Of a stretch of DNA of 64,000 bases, positions 48,203 to 60,238 are shown piece by piece; position 1 is the first letter of the stretch; the number at the start of each line of letters is the position of its first letter. A program made the translations under genes and the position numbers. Under the pieces are notes generated by a model. It saw only the letters and a program-made list of their open reading frames with translations. It was not told where the DNA came from and made no database searches. This DNA comes from Anodontia alba (taxonomy: Eukaryota > Mollusca > Bivalvia > Lucinida > Lucinidae): the NCBI GenBank assembly GCA_964016985.1, contig OZ024824.1, positions 48,339,587 through 48,403,586 on the forward strand, read 5' to 3'.

Positions 48203-49934
48203 TCTGTTTTTTTATTTTTCATTTTCACTGACACTCTTTTTGTATAAAAGAACGACCACATTCAGAGATGGAGGAAACTCGTGTATGAAAGGGTTAAGAA
48301 GCAAGACAACGGAAAAGACGTATCTAGGCACGATGTATTAGAGTTCGTTTTTCGTCTCGATATGACTGGCCTTGAACATCACAATCCATCTCCGCGACGC
48401 TTCTTGTGTTTGTAGATGACAAAAGGAGCGATGACAGTCTTTGCTCCGTAAAAGACGGCTAAATTGCAAAGATTTTGCTGATTTAGTTCCTTTATCACAG
48501 GTATCATACCGTTTTCTGATTTCGGATGTTTTCCTGTTAGTCTTGTTTCGGTCCATGTTATCGACGGTAGGGACAGCCAATAAATATGTTTATAACTTGC
48601 TAACAAACGCTGATCCGAGTTATATGTAGGTATGTTTGACATTTTAAATGGTTACTTCGTCAGAGTATGTGGGCGATGGTATACACGAGAAAGAAGTATG
48701 TTCAAAACGCCAAAATGTCTAGATCGAAACAAAAAGAAGAAAATGGGGAGTTTGCCAGCAATAACGTCTGTTTGCGTTTCTGACTTTAATTTCCTTTCGG
48801 CTACATTAAAAGAACATATATTCTTGTTCTTCTGTATGAATGTACTTTTGCACGAATCCTCGTAGATATTTTTCGGACACTACCCCTTCTCTTGATGCTA
48901 GTCATAACCGCGGAGGCACGTAAACAAATGCTATAACAAGCGTCAGAGTTTTGCTTTCTGACCGCGGCGCAAGAAATTATATATTAAGAAACCAAGTGAT
49001 CAGAACCAGTTTCAGACTGAAAAGGGAATTATCTTGTTATATTCTTTTAGATTGTACCTTCCAGAGCTACCAAAACTGCCTTTATCGTAATTTAGATGCA
49101 AATCTGGATTTCGGATGCGACACAGTCCTCGGCATACTGTAGGTTGTTTTCTTGTCCTCGGCGTTGTATTTTTAATGAATAGTCTAATATTCAATAATGT
49201 TAACATGTTAAAATTCACGCCACTTCTTAACTTTAGATCTTTGATGACTTTTAAAACGATTGGTATGTTGATGTGTGGTTTGATGATAAACTATTGACCG
49301 ACATGCCCCGCATGTACCAATATGTCCCTGACTCCCCTATTCGATTTTTTTCTAGTTTTGCATGCAGACTGTAAACTGGCACTAGTGTTTCAGGACTACG
49401 CAACACGCACACGTGCGCCCGTGCGCGCACTCACACATACAAACAATTATATGAGGGGCCTTCAAGAATTACGCGGAAAAGTGCATGTAAAACGTGTCTT
49501 ATGAAGTTTTTCATCTCTTTACAAACACTTTCTAATATGAAAACCTGTATTTAAACAGTCTACACATGCTATTTCAATAGAGTTTCTGGACTGAATTTGG
49601 TGCTCATTCTGAAAAAAAAATACAGGGTATTGCCGCTTGGATGGCCAAATCAGAATAGCTGCCGGTTTCTATTCGGTTCGTAAGATTTTAATATCGTGTC
49701 AGTCTGATTCTAACCTAGCTTAGTTATGAACATTTATTTGCACATTTGAACCAATTATGAGAAATGTGACCTCTGAGTTCTGTGGTTTGGGATCCTTTAA
49801 ACGCGCATTCTCATTCACCAAATGGTGCCAGGTAGTTAAAGTTCTAAAATGAACAAAACGATGGAAGGAAAAAACCGAATCATCGTTTATGAACGATCAG
49901 CTTCATACGGTATCGGTTAGGTGGTAATCTTCAT
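48203..49934. other. No supported gene
   Basis: The overlapping minus-strand frames at 48338-48642 contain a stretch (VIAPFVIYKHKKR) faintly reminiscent of pogo-type transposases, but too little to call. The rest is non-coding by inspection. Confidence 0.35.
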
Positions 49935-51116
49935 ACAAGATAGCCACGATGGCCCTATATCGCGCACCTGAGTACCAGACAAGTTTCGAGTCAATTGGCA
50001 TTTCGGTTCAGGAGAAGAAGTTCAAAATAGATTATCAAGATGGCGGCTGTGGCAGCCATCTTGGACTTCTGATCAGAACGATTTTAGCTATTTTGCTTTA
50101 CAAATCACCCCGATACTTCCTACCAAATTTCCAGTCAACTGGCCTTTTGTTTCGGGAGTAGGAGTTCATCTTGGCAGCCATCTTGGATTTCTGATCGAAA
50201 AGATTTTAGCTATTTTAAATCTACAAGTCGACCCGATATTTTCTACTAAGTTTCGAGTCAATTGACCTTTTGGTTCAGGAGAAGAAGTTCAAAATAGATT
50301 TTCAAGATGGCGGCCGTCTTGGATTTCCGATCTGAACTTTTTTTTGCCATTTTTGATAGACAAGTTAACTCGATACTTCCTGGCCTTTCCGTTCAGGAGA
50401 AAAAGTTCCAAATACATTTCCAAGATGGCGGCAGTGGCGGCCATATTGGATTTCTAATGGGAACGATTAAGTCACACCGATACTTCCTCTTAAGTTTCGA
50501 GTCAATTTGCATTTCGGTTCAGGAGAAGAAGTTCAAAAATAGAAAATGGCAGCCGCGGCGGCCATCTTGGACTTCTGATAGGAATGATATTAGCTATTTT
50601 TGATCTACAAGTCACATCGATAATTCTTAGGAGAACATGTTCAAAATAGATCTTCAAAATGGCGGCCATAATGGCCATCTTTGATTTCAAATTAGAATGA
50701 TGTTAGCCATTTCTTATCTGCATGTCTCCCTGATACGTACTGCCAAGTTTCTAGTCAATTAATTGGCCTTTCAGTTCAGGAGGATAATTTTTAAATAGAT
50801 TTTCAAAATGCTGGCTGTCGGTGCCATCTTGGATTTGTCATCGAAACGATTATAGCTATTTTTGATCTACAAGTCACTCAGATTATTTCCTACCAAGTTT
50901 CGAGTCAATTGGCTTTTCGGTTCAGGAGAATAAATTCAAACTAGATTTTCAAAATGGCGGCCACATTTGATTTCTGATCGGAACCATTTTAGCTATTTTT
51001 GATCTTCAAGTGACCCCGATACTTCCTTTCAAGTTTCGAGTCAACTGGAGAAGTTCAAAATAGATTTTTAAAATTGCGGACATGGTGGCCATCTTGGACT
51101 TCTGATCGGAACGATT

Positions 51117-51355
51117 TCTACGAGGCGATTTGTTGTATGTCTTTCCATGTGTCATTTGTTCTTGTGTTTTCAGTCCTTTTAGTATTGCGATTACCTCGCT
51201 TAGGGAAGAGAGAGCTAATCTTAGTGCTTTTCTGTACGTTTGTTCGATTTGTGCTTGTTTGGATATGTCGGTTTCCTCTTCCTCTTGGGGTCTGGGAAGG
51301 GCTGCGGTTTGTGATTGTGGCACTCCCTGGACTTTTCTCGTACCTTTTTTTTTAA
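51117..51355 (+). mobile_element. PLE 3' terminal fragment in element D
   Basis: CTACGAGGCGATTTGTTGTA, GCGATTACCTCGCTTAGGGA, GGTCTGGGAAGGGCTGCGG and CTCCCTGGACTTTTCTCGTACC are the reverse complement of 53490-53720. A 5'-truncated PLE tail in plus orientation. Confidence 0.8.
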
Positions 51356-52552
51356 ATACTTTTGCGGGTAATTGCCATTTTTGTGTAATCCTCAAAAATG
51401 AAAGTTGCTGTTATTTGGTACAAAACGGAGTAAATTTAGTAAATAAGGAATTGATTTTTTCTGTTTTTAGCACTGAGTTTGTCAAATTTTGCTTCAAATT
51501 TGAGGAAAATAATGAAAAATAAATGTTTGGAATTTTTAACATTTTGCCTTTATTCAATATCTGATAAAGCTGAATTGGTTCAGCCTTTCTTAAATGATTT
51601 ATTTCAACGTACAATATCCCCTGTGTTAGTATACAAGTAGACTCCGCCATATCAACAAAGGATAATGCATCCTTTTGGGGGATTTTATGTATATTTTAGT
51701 TCCTGAATTTATATGGGGGTAGGGGTAAGTTTTTTTTCCCCATAAAAATGAAATTAGCACGATGACCCACACTTTTCTTTTAATTTTCTTGTTGTATATT
51801 ACCCCCTCCAAAGAATAAACCTTATTTTGTGAGATTTCCAGTGCAGCAATTTTTTTAAAGATCCATAATATGGAAGAAATGGATTTATTTTAAGGATTTT
51901 TAGGAAGTGTCGAAAATTGGCATTGCAGATTCCTGTCTCAACTTGACAAATGAGCAGCAAATGTGTATCAATATCATTTCCTGTATGGTTCTGCACAAAA
52001 TTATAAAATTAAAAGTAAAGCGAATGCTATTTTTGTCATACAATCAACTAACAGAATTATTTGCACATATTTTCGGGAAAACTGTTGAGGGTGGCGTCAT
52101 TCGAGGTCAGATTGTAAAAGACTTAGCACGATGATGTATCATTTTTATTTTAAAAATAGTGAGCCAGTATATGAATCTGAATATATGCAAAGTCTTAAGC
52201 AGTTTGCAGTGCAGGAAGTATTTCCCGCATATGTCCTTAAGCTGTTTTAAACTACAAGTCGTACGATACAAGACATACGATATTCCTGTCAAGTTTCAAG
52301 TCAATTAACCTTTCGGTTCAGGAGAAGAAGTTAAAATATATTTTTTGAAAATGGCGGCTGTGCGGCTATCTTGGATTTTTGTTTGGAACAATTTAGCTAT
52401 TTCTACAAGTCACCCTGATACTTCCTACCAAGTTTCGAGTTAATTAGCCTTTCGATTCAGGAGAAAAATTTCCAAATAGATTTTAAAGATGGCCGCTACG
52501 GTGGACATCTTGGACTTCCTTTTGGACCGATTTTAGCTTTATTTGATCTACA

Positions 52553-52603
52553 AAAGGGTAAGAGAAAATACCAGGGAGTGTCATAATCACAAGCAGCAGC
52601 CAA
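52553..52603 (-). mobile_element. 51-bp PLE tail scrap in element D
   Basis: AGGGTAAGAGAAAATACCAG, GGAGTGTCATAATCACAAGC inserted in a unit between GATCTACAA and AAGTCACCCC, which otherwise read on. It is an extremely 5'-truncated PLE copy. Confidence 0.65.
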
Positions 52604-53489
52604 GTCACCCCAATACTCCCTACCATGTTTCGAGTCAATTGGCCTTTCGGTTCAGGAGAGGAAGTTAAAAATAGATTTTCAAGGTAGCCGCCACGGCGGC
52701 CATCTTGGACTTCCTTTGGAACGATTTTAGCCATTTCTGATCTACAGTCACCCAAAATACTTTCTACCTTGGCCTTTCGGTTCAGGAGAGGAAGTTCAAG
52801 ATAGATTTTTCAAGGTGGCCGCCATGGCGGCCAACCTTGATTTCTCGATTGGAACGATTTTAGCTATTTTTGATTTGCAAGTCACCCCGATACTTCCTAC
52901 GAAGTTTCGAGTTAACTGGCCTATCGGTTCTGGAGAAGAAGTTAAAAAATAGATTTTCAAGATGGCCGCCATAGCGGCCATCCTGGATTTTCCATCGGAA
53001 CGATTTTAGCTTTTTTTGATTTGTAAGTCACTCCGATACGTCCTACCAAGTTTGGAGCGAAATGGCCTTTCGGTTCAGGAGAAGCGGTTCAAAATAGATT
53101 TTCAAATTGGCGGCCGTGACGGCCATTTTGGATTTTCGATCGGAACAATTTTAGCTGTTTTGATCTACAAGTCGCCCCGAAACTTCCTGCCAAGTTTCGA
53201 GTCAAATGGCTTAGGTGTGTAGGAGATGTCATTTAAAGCAAATTGTTGACGCCGCACGAAGCACATTGACCGATCACAAAAGCTCACCATGAGCACTTCG
53301 TGCTCAGGTGAGCTAACAACACGCTTCTGGACAGGGAATTGTACTCTAAAATGTCTTTGACAACAACGGCGTTCTGCAGCTCCGAGGACAGCATTAGCAT
53401 CCAACAAAAAATTAGTCGAAGTCATTATTAGCATTTTGCTAATGTAATCCGCCGTCAGATTTGCAAAAACAATATGTGCGCTGAGGGCA

Positions 53490-54330
53490 GTAAAAAAAGT
53501 AAGAGAAAAGTCCAGGGAGTGCAACAAACACAAACCGCAGCCCTTCCCAGACACCAAGAGGAAGAGGAAACCGATAAATCCAAACAAGCAGAAATCGAAC
53601 AAACGTGCGAAAAGCACTAAGATTAGCTCTCTCTTCCCCAAGCGAGGTAATCGCAATACTAAAAGGACTGAAAAACACAAGAACAAAATGACACAAGGTA
53701 AGACATAAAACAGATCGCCTCGTAGAATAAACCACAAAGCAACAAAGAGTAAGACTAACACCGGGACCACCGCCTTAGAACGGTCAGTAGAGTAAACCAC
53801 CGGGGGGGTTTAAAGCACTTTTACAGCTAGCCAACTTCACCCTGGGTCCCGTGCCACTCTTTATCACAACAAGTAAAACAGAAAGCGAAATGGGCAGCTG
53901 TTGTAGATGACCAAAATGCTAGCATCACAAAACAACTAGTAAAATAGAAAGCAAAGTGGGCAGCTATTTAAGACGGTGACCACAATGCTAGCATCACAAC
54001 ACATACAGAAAAAAACAGAAAGAGCTAAAAAGAGTAAGAACAACACCAGGACCGTCGCCTTAGAACGGTCAGTAGAAAAAAATAAATAAATAAAAAAACT
54101 ACCGTGGGGTTTAAAGCACTTTTACAGCTAGCCAACTTCACCCTGGGTCCCGATGCTACTCTTAATACAGAAATACATAAAAATTCGGTTCGCATAAAGG
54201 CTCCCAACTCAGTCAATGCATCAAAGCGAAAACATAAAAAAATCAAATTAATCTACTTATGCCAGAGTAAATGAAAACTAAAAGTTGAACCACGGCGGGC
54301 CAAACCAAAGACATATCGTCAAGCCCCAAC
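53490..54330 (-). mobile_element. Two tandem PLE 3' tails
   Basis: The block GACCGTTCTAAGGCGGT to AGTTGGCTAGCTGTAAAAGT appears at 53770-53850 and again at 54045-54150. Between them a duplicated phrase (GAAAGC-AA-TGGGCAGCT) recurs at 53881 and 53949. Compound, tandem-ended copies are characteristic of PLEs. Confidence 0.7.
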
Positions 54331-54643
54331 CCACTGGTTGGTTTAAACATATTTTATTTCAACACTTTCATTAGTACATAAAACACATAGCGCACTTTAT
54401 AGGATTGGAACGAAAGCAATCTGCTTGTTTGGTTCCTCTCCTTGATAACAATATTCAGTGTACATTATGGCGGAAAACAACTGTATGATCAAGCATTGAA
54501 ATGACTGTTATAATACTAGTCATGGTTGTCCAATTGAAATGATAGTCGAAAGAAAGCAATATACATAACGAAACAAGAGAGAGAGAGAGATAGAGAGAGA
54601 GAGGTTTAACCCACTGGTTAAAGTTTTACGAAGAGGCCGTCAT
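54318..54643 (-). promoter_or_regulatory. SECIS-like element split by an insertion
   Basis: AUGA (54643-54640), C, GGCCUC, then UUCGU and AAAA (54627-54624). The return strand GGGGCU-UGAC is at 54327-54318. GGCCUC pairs with GGGGCU over six positions, and UGAC/UGAC gives the G.A/A.G quartet. AACC-AGUG-GGUU can form a small apical stem. The apical loop is interrupted by the 268-bp insertion at 54340-54607. The TAA stop (54628-54626) contributes to the A-run. Confidence 0.6.
54340..54607. mobile_element. 268-bp insertion with 12-bp target duplication
   Basis: AACCCACTGGTT occurs at 54328-54339 and 54608-54619. Other PLE copies have the phrase once. The insert ends in (GA)n on one side, and on the minus strand it carries an AATAAA-like signal near its end, suggesting a LINE-mobilised short element (inference). 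Confidence 0.8.
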
Positions 54644-54950
54644 TGAGTTTGAGGCCCGAACCGCCGTCGTGCAATTAAAGAGTGAAGCATAGCCATCAAC
54701 AATGATTGGGTTGACAACTAGGCATGCAGTCTGCCGCATAATATCCAGGCTATAGCCAATTCTTTTATAACGATTAATAAGTTTTCTGAATTGCTTTGAA
54801 AAGTTAGATTTTCCTACAATTTTTCTAAATCTGTACACTATGTCACCGTAAAATTCTAGTTCCGATATACCTTGTTGCAGATGTGTTTTCAGACTGACGC
54901 TATTTTTTTCTACCAAGGCACTGTGTCTGCGATAAAATTTCGAAAACAAC
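54626..54950 (-). pseudogene. PLE RT C-terminal fragment
   Basis: FSKFYRRHSALVEKN, LQQGISELEFYGDIVYRFRK, RYKRIGYSLDIMRQTACLVV and a terminal LFNCTTAV, then RASNSMTASS and TAA. It is 5'-truncated near 54950 where the text stops matching. It is the best preserved C-terminus in the window and defines the likely natural stop. Confidence 0.85.
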
Positions 54951-55755
54951 ACACCTCCGCGGAGAAGATCAACATTTGTAATTGCAAGTACCTTGTTCAA
55001 ACGACTTCAACCACAAAATGCTGCATACAATGCATGTAAATGTTTGGCAAAATAAATTTAAATAATCTGGCATTACAAATTTTAAGGTGGAAAAATAATA
55101 GATCTCGAAATTATAAAGCTACAGAACACTGAATGCAATTTTAGTCGTTCTGAACAGCTTCCTCGATTTTATAATTCATTTTGCGGGAGAACAGAAAGGT
55201 TTCCTAGAGTTGTGTTGTTGTTTTTAGTGGAAAGGTGGTTCATTTTCGATATGTATACACAAAGTGTTTGATTTTTATAAATATTCTAAACATATTCGTT
55301 TACCCTTTATCCGAAGCACCCCTCCTCCTTGTCGCAAATAGTTATTACGTTAAAACAAGACTAGCGGGAAAACATCCGCGATAAGAAAACGGTATGATAC
55401 CTGTGTTTATAGGTAGTTCCAAACTTTTTGCCTCTTTTTCGAGTTGTTTGTTACATGTTTTGCTGCCAAAAGTGGTCCAAATGTATACTTCAAGCAAAGT
55501 TGCAGCAGAGATAGGCAAATCATATGTCTTTAAGAATATATATATTATAAAATAAATAGATTGTCCTATTAACCGAGATAACGGTAAAGATTACCAGCGA
55601 GGTTTCAACACTGATTCGTCAGCATATTCCCCTCATTGATAATTTCGATTTGAGATTATTGGAATTTTGTTTGCTTTTTCTGATTTTTTTTAAATTTAAA
55701 AACTTTTTTTTTTTCAAATTCTCCAAAAGTATCTGACCACCTGTAAATAGTAGCT
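54951..55755. other. No recognisable gene
   Basis: AT-rich sequence without motifs. Confidence 0.4.
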
Positions 55756-55898
55756 GAATCTTTCTCGAATGTTCCACCTATAAATAGATCACGTATAAAT
55801 AGATCACGTATAAATAGATCATGTGCACTGGCTCCCGGCACAACTATTAACCATTATATGGTTAAAAACTAAGCGTATATCGTATCCTTTTACAACGG

Positions 55899-56015
<117 letters not shown>

Positions 56016-56284
56016 CCATCGGACAGATTTCAACCTGACAAAAGACAATTCCAAGGTTTTATTTTTTTTTTAGATTATCGCTTTCAACAATCTTTCAGTC
56101 ATATCGCGACGGTGTCTGGATGTGACAGGGAGCTCAATTCTCACTTTAAGAGTGCTGCCTCACTGACATATCACACCTCAGACACATTACGTGACATTCC
56201 ACCCAGTCACATTATACTGACACCGGACAGACCAGTTCCGCTTTCTCAAGGCTAAGCGCAAACGAAACAGCAGCTAATACCATT

Positions 56285-56390
56285 TTTAACGTTTTTTGGA
56301 TGACTCGGCCGGGGATCGAACCCACAAACTCCCGGACACAAACCGGACGCTCTAGTAACTGCGCCACTGCGCCACTGCGCCAGTAAGTTC
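56285..56390 (-). repeat. tRNA-like SINE head
   Basis: The minus strand has GCGCAGTTACTAGAGCGTCC and GTGGGTTCGATCCCCGGCC, an A-box/B-box pair. A (GCGCAGTG)n triplication precedes it. The acceptor stem is absent, so a SINE head rather than a tRNA. Confidence 0.6.
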
Positions 56391-57066
56391 AAAGGTAATT
56401 GGCCTGCTGATTTGAACGGTGTTTACAATAATTGAGACAAAAACAACAAAATGACTGGGCTCCCAGGGAAGAATCAGATCAGCATGGGTATCCGACCAGT
56501 CTGATCAGTCTTCGCTGTGCATTCAATGGGTTGCTAAGGAGCAAAGGTTTGTACGTGTAGACAGTGAAAACTGATCAGATTGGGCAGATGCCAAGGCTGA
56601 TCTGATGGTCAGTAAGGTCAATCTGCGGCAACGCTTGTATCTGAGATGTCACGGCGGTGCATAGCTAAGCCGGGAGCCAGTGCACATGATCTATTTATAC
56701 GTGATCTATTTATAGGTGGAACATTCGAGAAAGATTCAAATAGTGGTTGTCTTTAGCCCTGGCAGCCAGTGTCTGAGGTGACTGCCACGAGTCCCTAGTC
56801 TGTCTCCAGACTCTATATTGTCTGTCATTTTATCTTTTCTTTTCAAAGGTACACAATCTAGTACAGCTTATAATTATTTAATCAGTTATGTCCTTAAGCA
56901 GTAAAATAGTTAAATGATATTAAAGAGACAAAAACAGCTACAGGAAATGATCAAGAATGCCAAAAAAAAAACAAGTGCTGAAACGACAGTCTAATGAACC
57001 CTTATTCTTGTTTCGTCACAGTGATTTAATTTGATTTACATATTTTTCTCTGTTTCAATGATTGAT

Positions 57067-57420
57067 TTAGGGAGCATCAATGCGAGCCGAATAATCATTT
57101 AGTATTTTTTACAACATTTGAACCTAAGGCGAAGCTTTGGTACCAGTAAAATCGATTTAACCCCACACCCAGCCCCGGTAGCTTTCACTACTGACCGTTC
57201 TCATGCGGTGATTCTGGTGATATTTGCTCTTTGCGTGACCTTGTGGCTACTCTCTACAGGGTTTTTACTGATCCTGTCTAGCATTGTGATCACATTGTTG
57301 GATACCAAAGAGCTGACTGCTTTGCTTTTCTTTGGTTTGTGACTTATTTTATTGTATACTGTCTGTCTTCATATGTTTGCTCTTTCTCTTGGTTTCACTT
57401 TACTAGTTTCCTTAACTTTA
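57067..57420 (+). mobile_element. PLE 3' tail fragment
   Basis: GGGAGCATCAATGCGAGCCG, CCAGTAAAATCGATTTAACC and ACTGACCGTTCTCATGCGGTG follow the landmark order of PLE tails. It is closest to 29898-30175. No coding part. Confidence 0.6.
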
Positions 57421-57542
57421 GTACCAAAAGCTCAGTTCATTGCAAACGTCTCTAAACTGTCCCTAAATTGACTGTATGTAGCTTGTGTGGCCACACGCAA
57501 TAGCTTATGACTTTACGATTACCAGTACGTTATTGCGCATGT

Positions 57543-59150
57543 TTTAGCTCATCTAAGCCAAAGGCTCCGGGAGCTTTTGTGATCGGTCACCCTCCGTCGT
57601 TGTCATAGTTTGTCCGTTCGTCCGTTCACAATTTCTTTAAACAACATCTTGGCAGAAATAATTTTGGGTGGGCCTTTTCCGAAGTTGTTCAAAGAATCAA
57701 ATTCCAGGCAGAACTATAGTTTCTATGGCAAAGAAAAGGGGGCTAAAGAGCAAAAGTTTCTTGCTTAAAACCAGAAGGCCCAGGTCATTTAAATTTGGTA
57801 TGTAGCTTCAACCAGTGGACCCATTACGAAAACACCCCTATTCAAATATATTGAAAATTTCACCACCAAAAAAACTGAAAGTTTTCAGATAAAAATTCTG
57901 ATATTTTTCATATTTCTGCTCAAAACATAGATTGAGGCGCTGAGGCGGTTCTAACGAGTACCCACAATCTGTGATTTTGAGCAAAATAAGAAAAATAATG
58001 TATACCCCTGTAAACCCCAGTTTTACTATATAAAAGTGGGGTTTAAGGGGGGTCAAAATTATATAGGTATGTTTTCGTGATGTCTACCAAGATTGTTCAA
58101 ATCATAGCCCTGGAGTCAAAAATGTCCCCGCCCCGGGATCACTTGTTTTACATAATCACATATAAGGAAAAAACTTTTAAAAAATCTTGTCTGAAAGTAG
58201 AAGGCCCAGGCCTTTGATATTTAATATGCAGTTTCAGCTAGAAGTTACCAAGTCTCGTCAAATTATGGCACAGTACCGGAGGCCACTGGTCTTACAATGG
58301 CTCGCATGGGGAAAACTTCAAAAAGCTTCTTATGTGAAACTAGAAGGCCCAGGCCTTTCACATTTGGTACATAATTTTATTTAATGGACATCTACCAAGA
58401 TTGTTTACACAATAGCCTTGGGGTAAAAAGGCCTCACCCCAGTGGTCACTTGTTTTACGTAGACTCATATGGGAAAAACTTTAAAATATTCTTGTGGGAA
58501 ACTAGAAGGCCACGCCTTCGATATTTGGTATGTAGCTTTATCTAGTGAACCTAAACCAAGATTGTTCAAATTATAGCCCTGGCTTGGTAGATTGTTCAAA
58601 TTATAGCCCTGGTTTTAAAAATGACCCTGCCCGGGGGTCACTTGTTTTACATAGACTCATATAGGACAAAATAATAAAAATCTTCTTGTGTGAAACTAGA
58701 CGTCCAGGCCTTTGATATTTGGTATGTAGCTTCATCTAATAAACCTTTATCAGGACTATTCAAATTTCAGCCCTTGTGTCAAAAATGGCCCCGCCCAAGT
58801 AACTTTTTACTCTCCTTAGCACAATGTTCTCCTGGTAAGCTATTATAATCGTCCACCATCCGTTTTCGTCGTCCATCATTACGTCCAGTCACAATGTCCT
58901 TATTGTACGGCTTTTGACCAAACTTGGAAGGAATGATCCTTGGGTGGTCTTCTTTGAAAGTTTATCAAAAATGAGGCACTGCTTGCCATATATAGCATTG
59001 CTACCCATTTTTATAGGACTATCATGTCATTCTTGAACATAAAATTTATACAAAATTTTAAAGCGATCTACTTGTGTGAAACTTCAATATTAAGTATGCA
59101 AATCTGTTAGCTCAGGTAAGTGATATAGGATCACCATGGGCCTCTTGTTT
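57543..59150 (+). mobile_element. Tandem-repeat element E, about 170-bp units
   Basis: The head AGCTCATCTAAGCC...GGCTCCGGGAGCT (57546-57575) is followed by TTTTGTGATCGGTCAC and (GTCCGTTC)n. Core units have GAAACTAGAAGGCCCAGGCC, TTTGATATTTGGTATGTAGC, CCAAGATTGTTCAAATTATAG, GGTCACTTGTTTTACATAGAC. The tail AGGATCACCATGGGCCTCTTG ends at about 59150. It resembles C in design but has a different core. Confidence 0.8.
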
Positions 59151-59399
59151 TCTAGTGTATTACTTTAATAGTACTTACTAAACAATGGCGAAAGTGAAGA
59201 TATGAGCTTTTTTTCTTCTAACAATACAACAATGTGGATAGCCAGAAAAGGCCATACGTTGTGACTCAAAATACCGAATAAGGTTAGAATGACATGAAAC
59301 GACATCACAGAATAACACTCTAACAAAACCAGACCGAACAGAACTTAGAAGAACTGCTATAGAAATATCGCCGCCTTGCAACCGTTAAAGGCATAACTG
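59151..59399. other. No recognisable feature
   Basis: The open frame at 59178-59381 (-) shows no motif. Confidence 0.35.
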
Positions 59400-59960
59400 T
59401 TGGGGTTTTAACCTGGCGATAAGAGCGCCCAACCCTCGCTCTTAATCCTGGTATAATTCCAGCTGCATATAATTGTTCGGTCTGCGTAGGGTTTTCCCAA
59501 TTTATAACTGAATCAACACAGAAAACATATCAATTAACTTCAAAACATAGCTGAGGGCTCGACTGCAAACTAAAACTCACAGCAAAAGGCAACACGGTGA
59601 GTCCGATTACAGACAGTGAGGTCAGCCATGAGCCATCAATAAAACGTTTAGCCGTCACTGAGTCTGCGGCCCGATCCATCGTCGTGTAATTAAAGAGGGT
59701 AGCAAAGTTGTTAACCTTGATTGAGTTGACCACTAAGCATGCAGTCTGTCGCATAACATCTATCATTTTATATCGAATGATAATGTTTTTAATTGTTTAG
59801 AAAAAGTCAGGATTACCAATTCTCATGATTTAAATCACTATGAACTCGGTTTTCCCAGCTGAAACAGTTTTTCTTTCAAGCCAATATTATAGAAATTTAG
59901 TGTGTTGACGATAAACGTTTAGAAAATATTTTGTGAAGAGTTAGCTTCGTTTTATAAGTT
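59400..59960 (-). mobile_element. PLE fragment: RT C-terminus and 3' UTR
   Basis: Minus-strand MIDVMRQTACLVVNS, LFNYTTMDRAADSVTAK near 59766-59640, with degraded upstream text (IRIGNPDF, YRQH). A partial SECIS-like GUGAC-GGCUA is at 59658-59649, with a possible UGGCU-GAC partner downstream. The tail follows to about 59400. There is no stop where the other copies have one. It ends about 160 bp before the calponin exon, so it lies in that gene's intron or upstream region. Confidence 0.7.
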
Positions 59961-60122
59961 AAACACTTAAAAGTTAGATTCCATAAGACTACAAAATTCA
60001 AGCCAAATGAATTTAGTGCTCATTTTCCCATTTATCCGCTTGTGTTTGTTATCTCAACCTGTGTTCAAACCCCGAAGAGATAGACTCATAATGTTTTGTT
60101 TGTTTTATTCGTACTGATTTAG

Positions 60123-60238
60123 AGAGATCCTGAACTTGAAACTCAAGCTTTGGACTGGATAGAAGCTAATCTTGGAGAGAAGATTGACAGGTCAAAGCCG
60201 TATGAAGATGTTCTTAAAGATGGCATTATTCTCTGCAA
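60123..60238 (+). CDS. Exon of a calponin/transgelin-family CH-domain gene
   Basis: A pyrimidine-rich tract and TTTAG precede the exon, and AA|GTAAGT follows, so both splice sites are good. The 116-base exon encodes RDPELETQALDWIEANLGEK then IDRSKPYEDVLKDGIILC, ending within a Lys codon. This is the first part of a type-3 calponin-homology domain: DPELE...ALDWIE helix and the YEDVLKDGIILCK segment. Transgelin, Mp20 and myophilin proteins bind actin in muscle. The frame has no defects and no repeat signature, unlike its neighbours. Flanking exons were not found in the window. It could be a retained exon of a working gene (likely) or an isolated copy. Confidence 0.85.

Larger units (their letters stand above)
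49935..53317 (-). mobile_element. Tandem-repeat element D, about 145-bp units
   Basis: The head on the minus strand, AGCTCACCTGAGCA...TGCTCATGGTGAGCT (53314-53281), is followed by TTTTGTGATCGGTCA. The core units hold GATGGCGGCCATCTTGGA, TTCTGATCGGAACGATTTTAGC, CAAGTCACCCCGATACTTCC, AGTTTCGAGTCAATTGG and TTTCGGTTCAGGAGAAGAAG. The tail GGGCCATCGTGGCTATCTTGT ends at 49935. It is interrupted by PLE tails at 51117-51355 and 52553-52603 and by about 0.9 kb of unrelated AT-rich DNA (51356-52264). The same head and tail design occurs in A, B, C and E with different cores. Confidence 0.8.

Noticed and set aside
48338..48642. Pogo/Tigger-type transposase remnant
   Set aside because: Only a short stretch (VIAPFVIYKHKKR) is suggestive; no DDE motif or DNA-binding domain is visible.
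49949..50603. Small proteins sharing SVQEKKF motifs
   Set aside because: Translations of the tandem units of element D.
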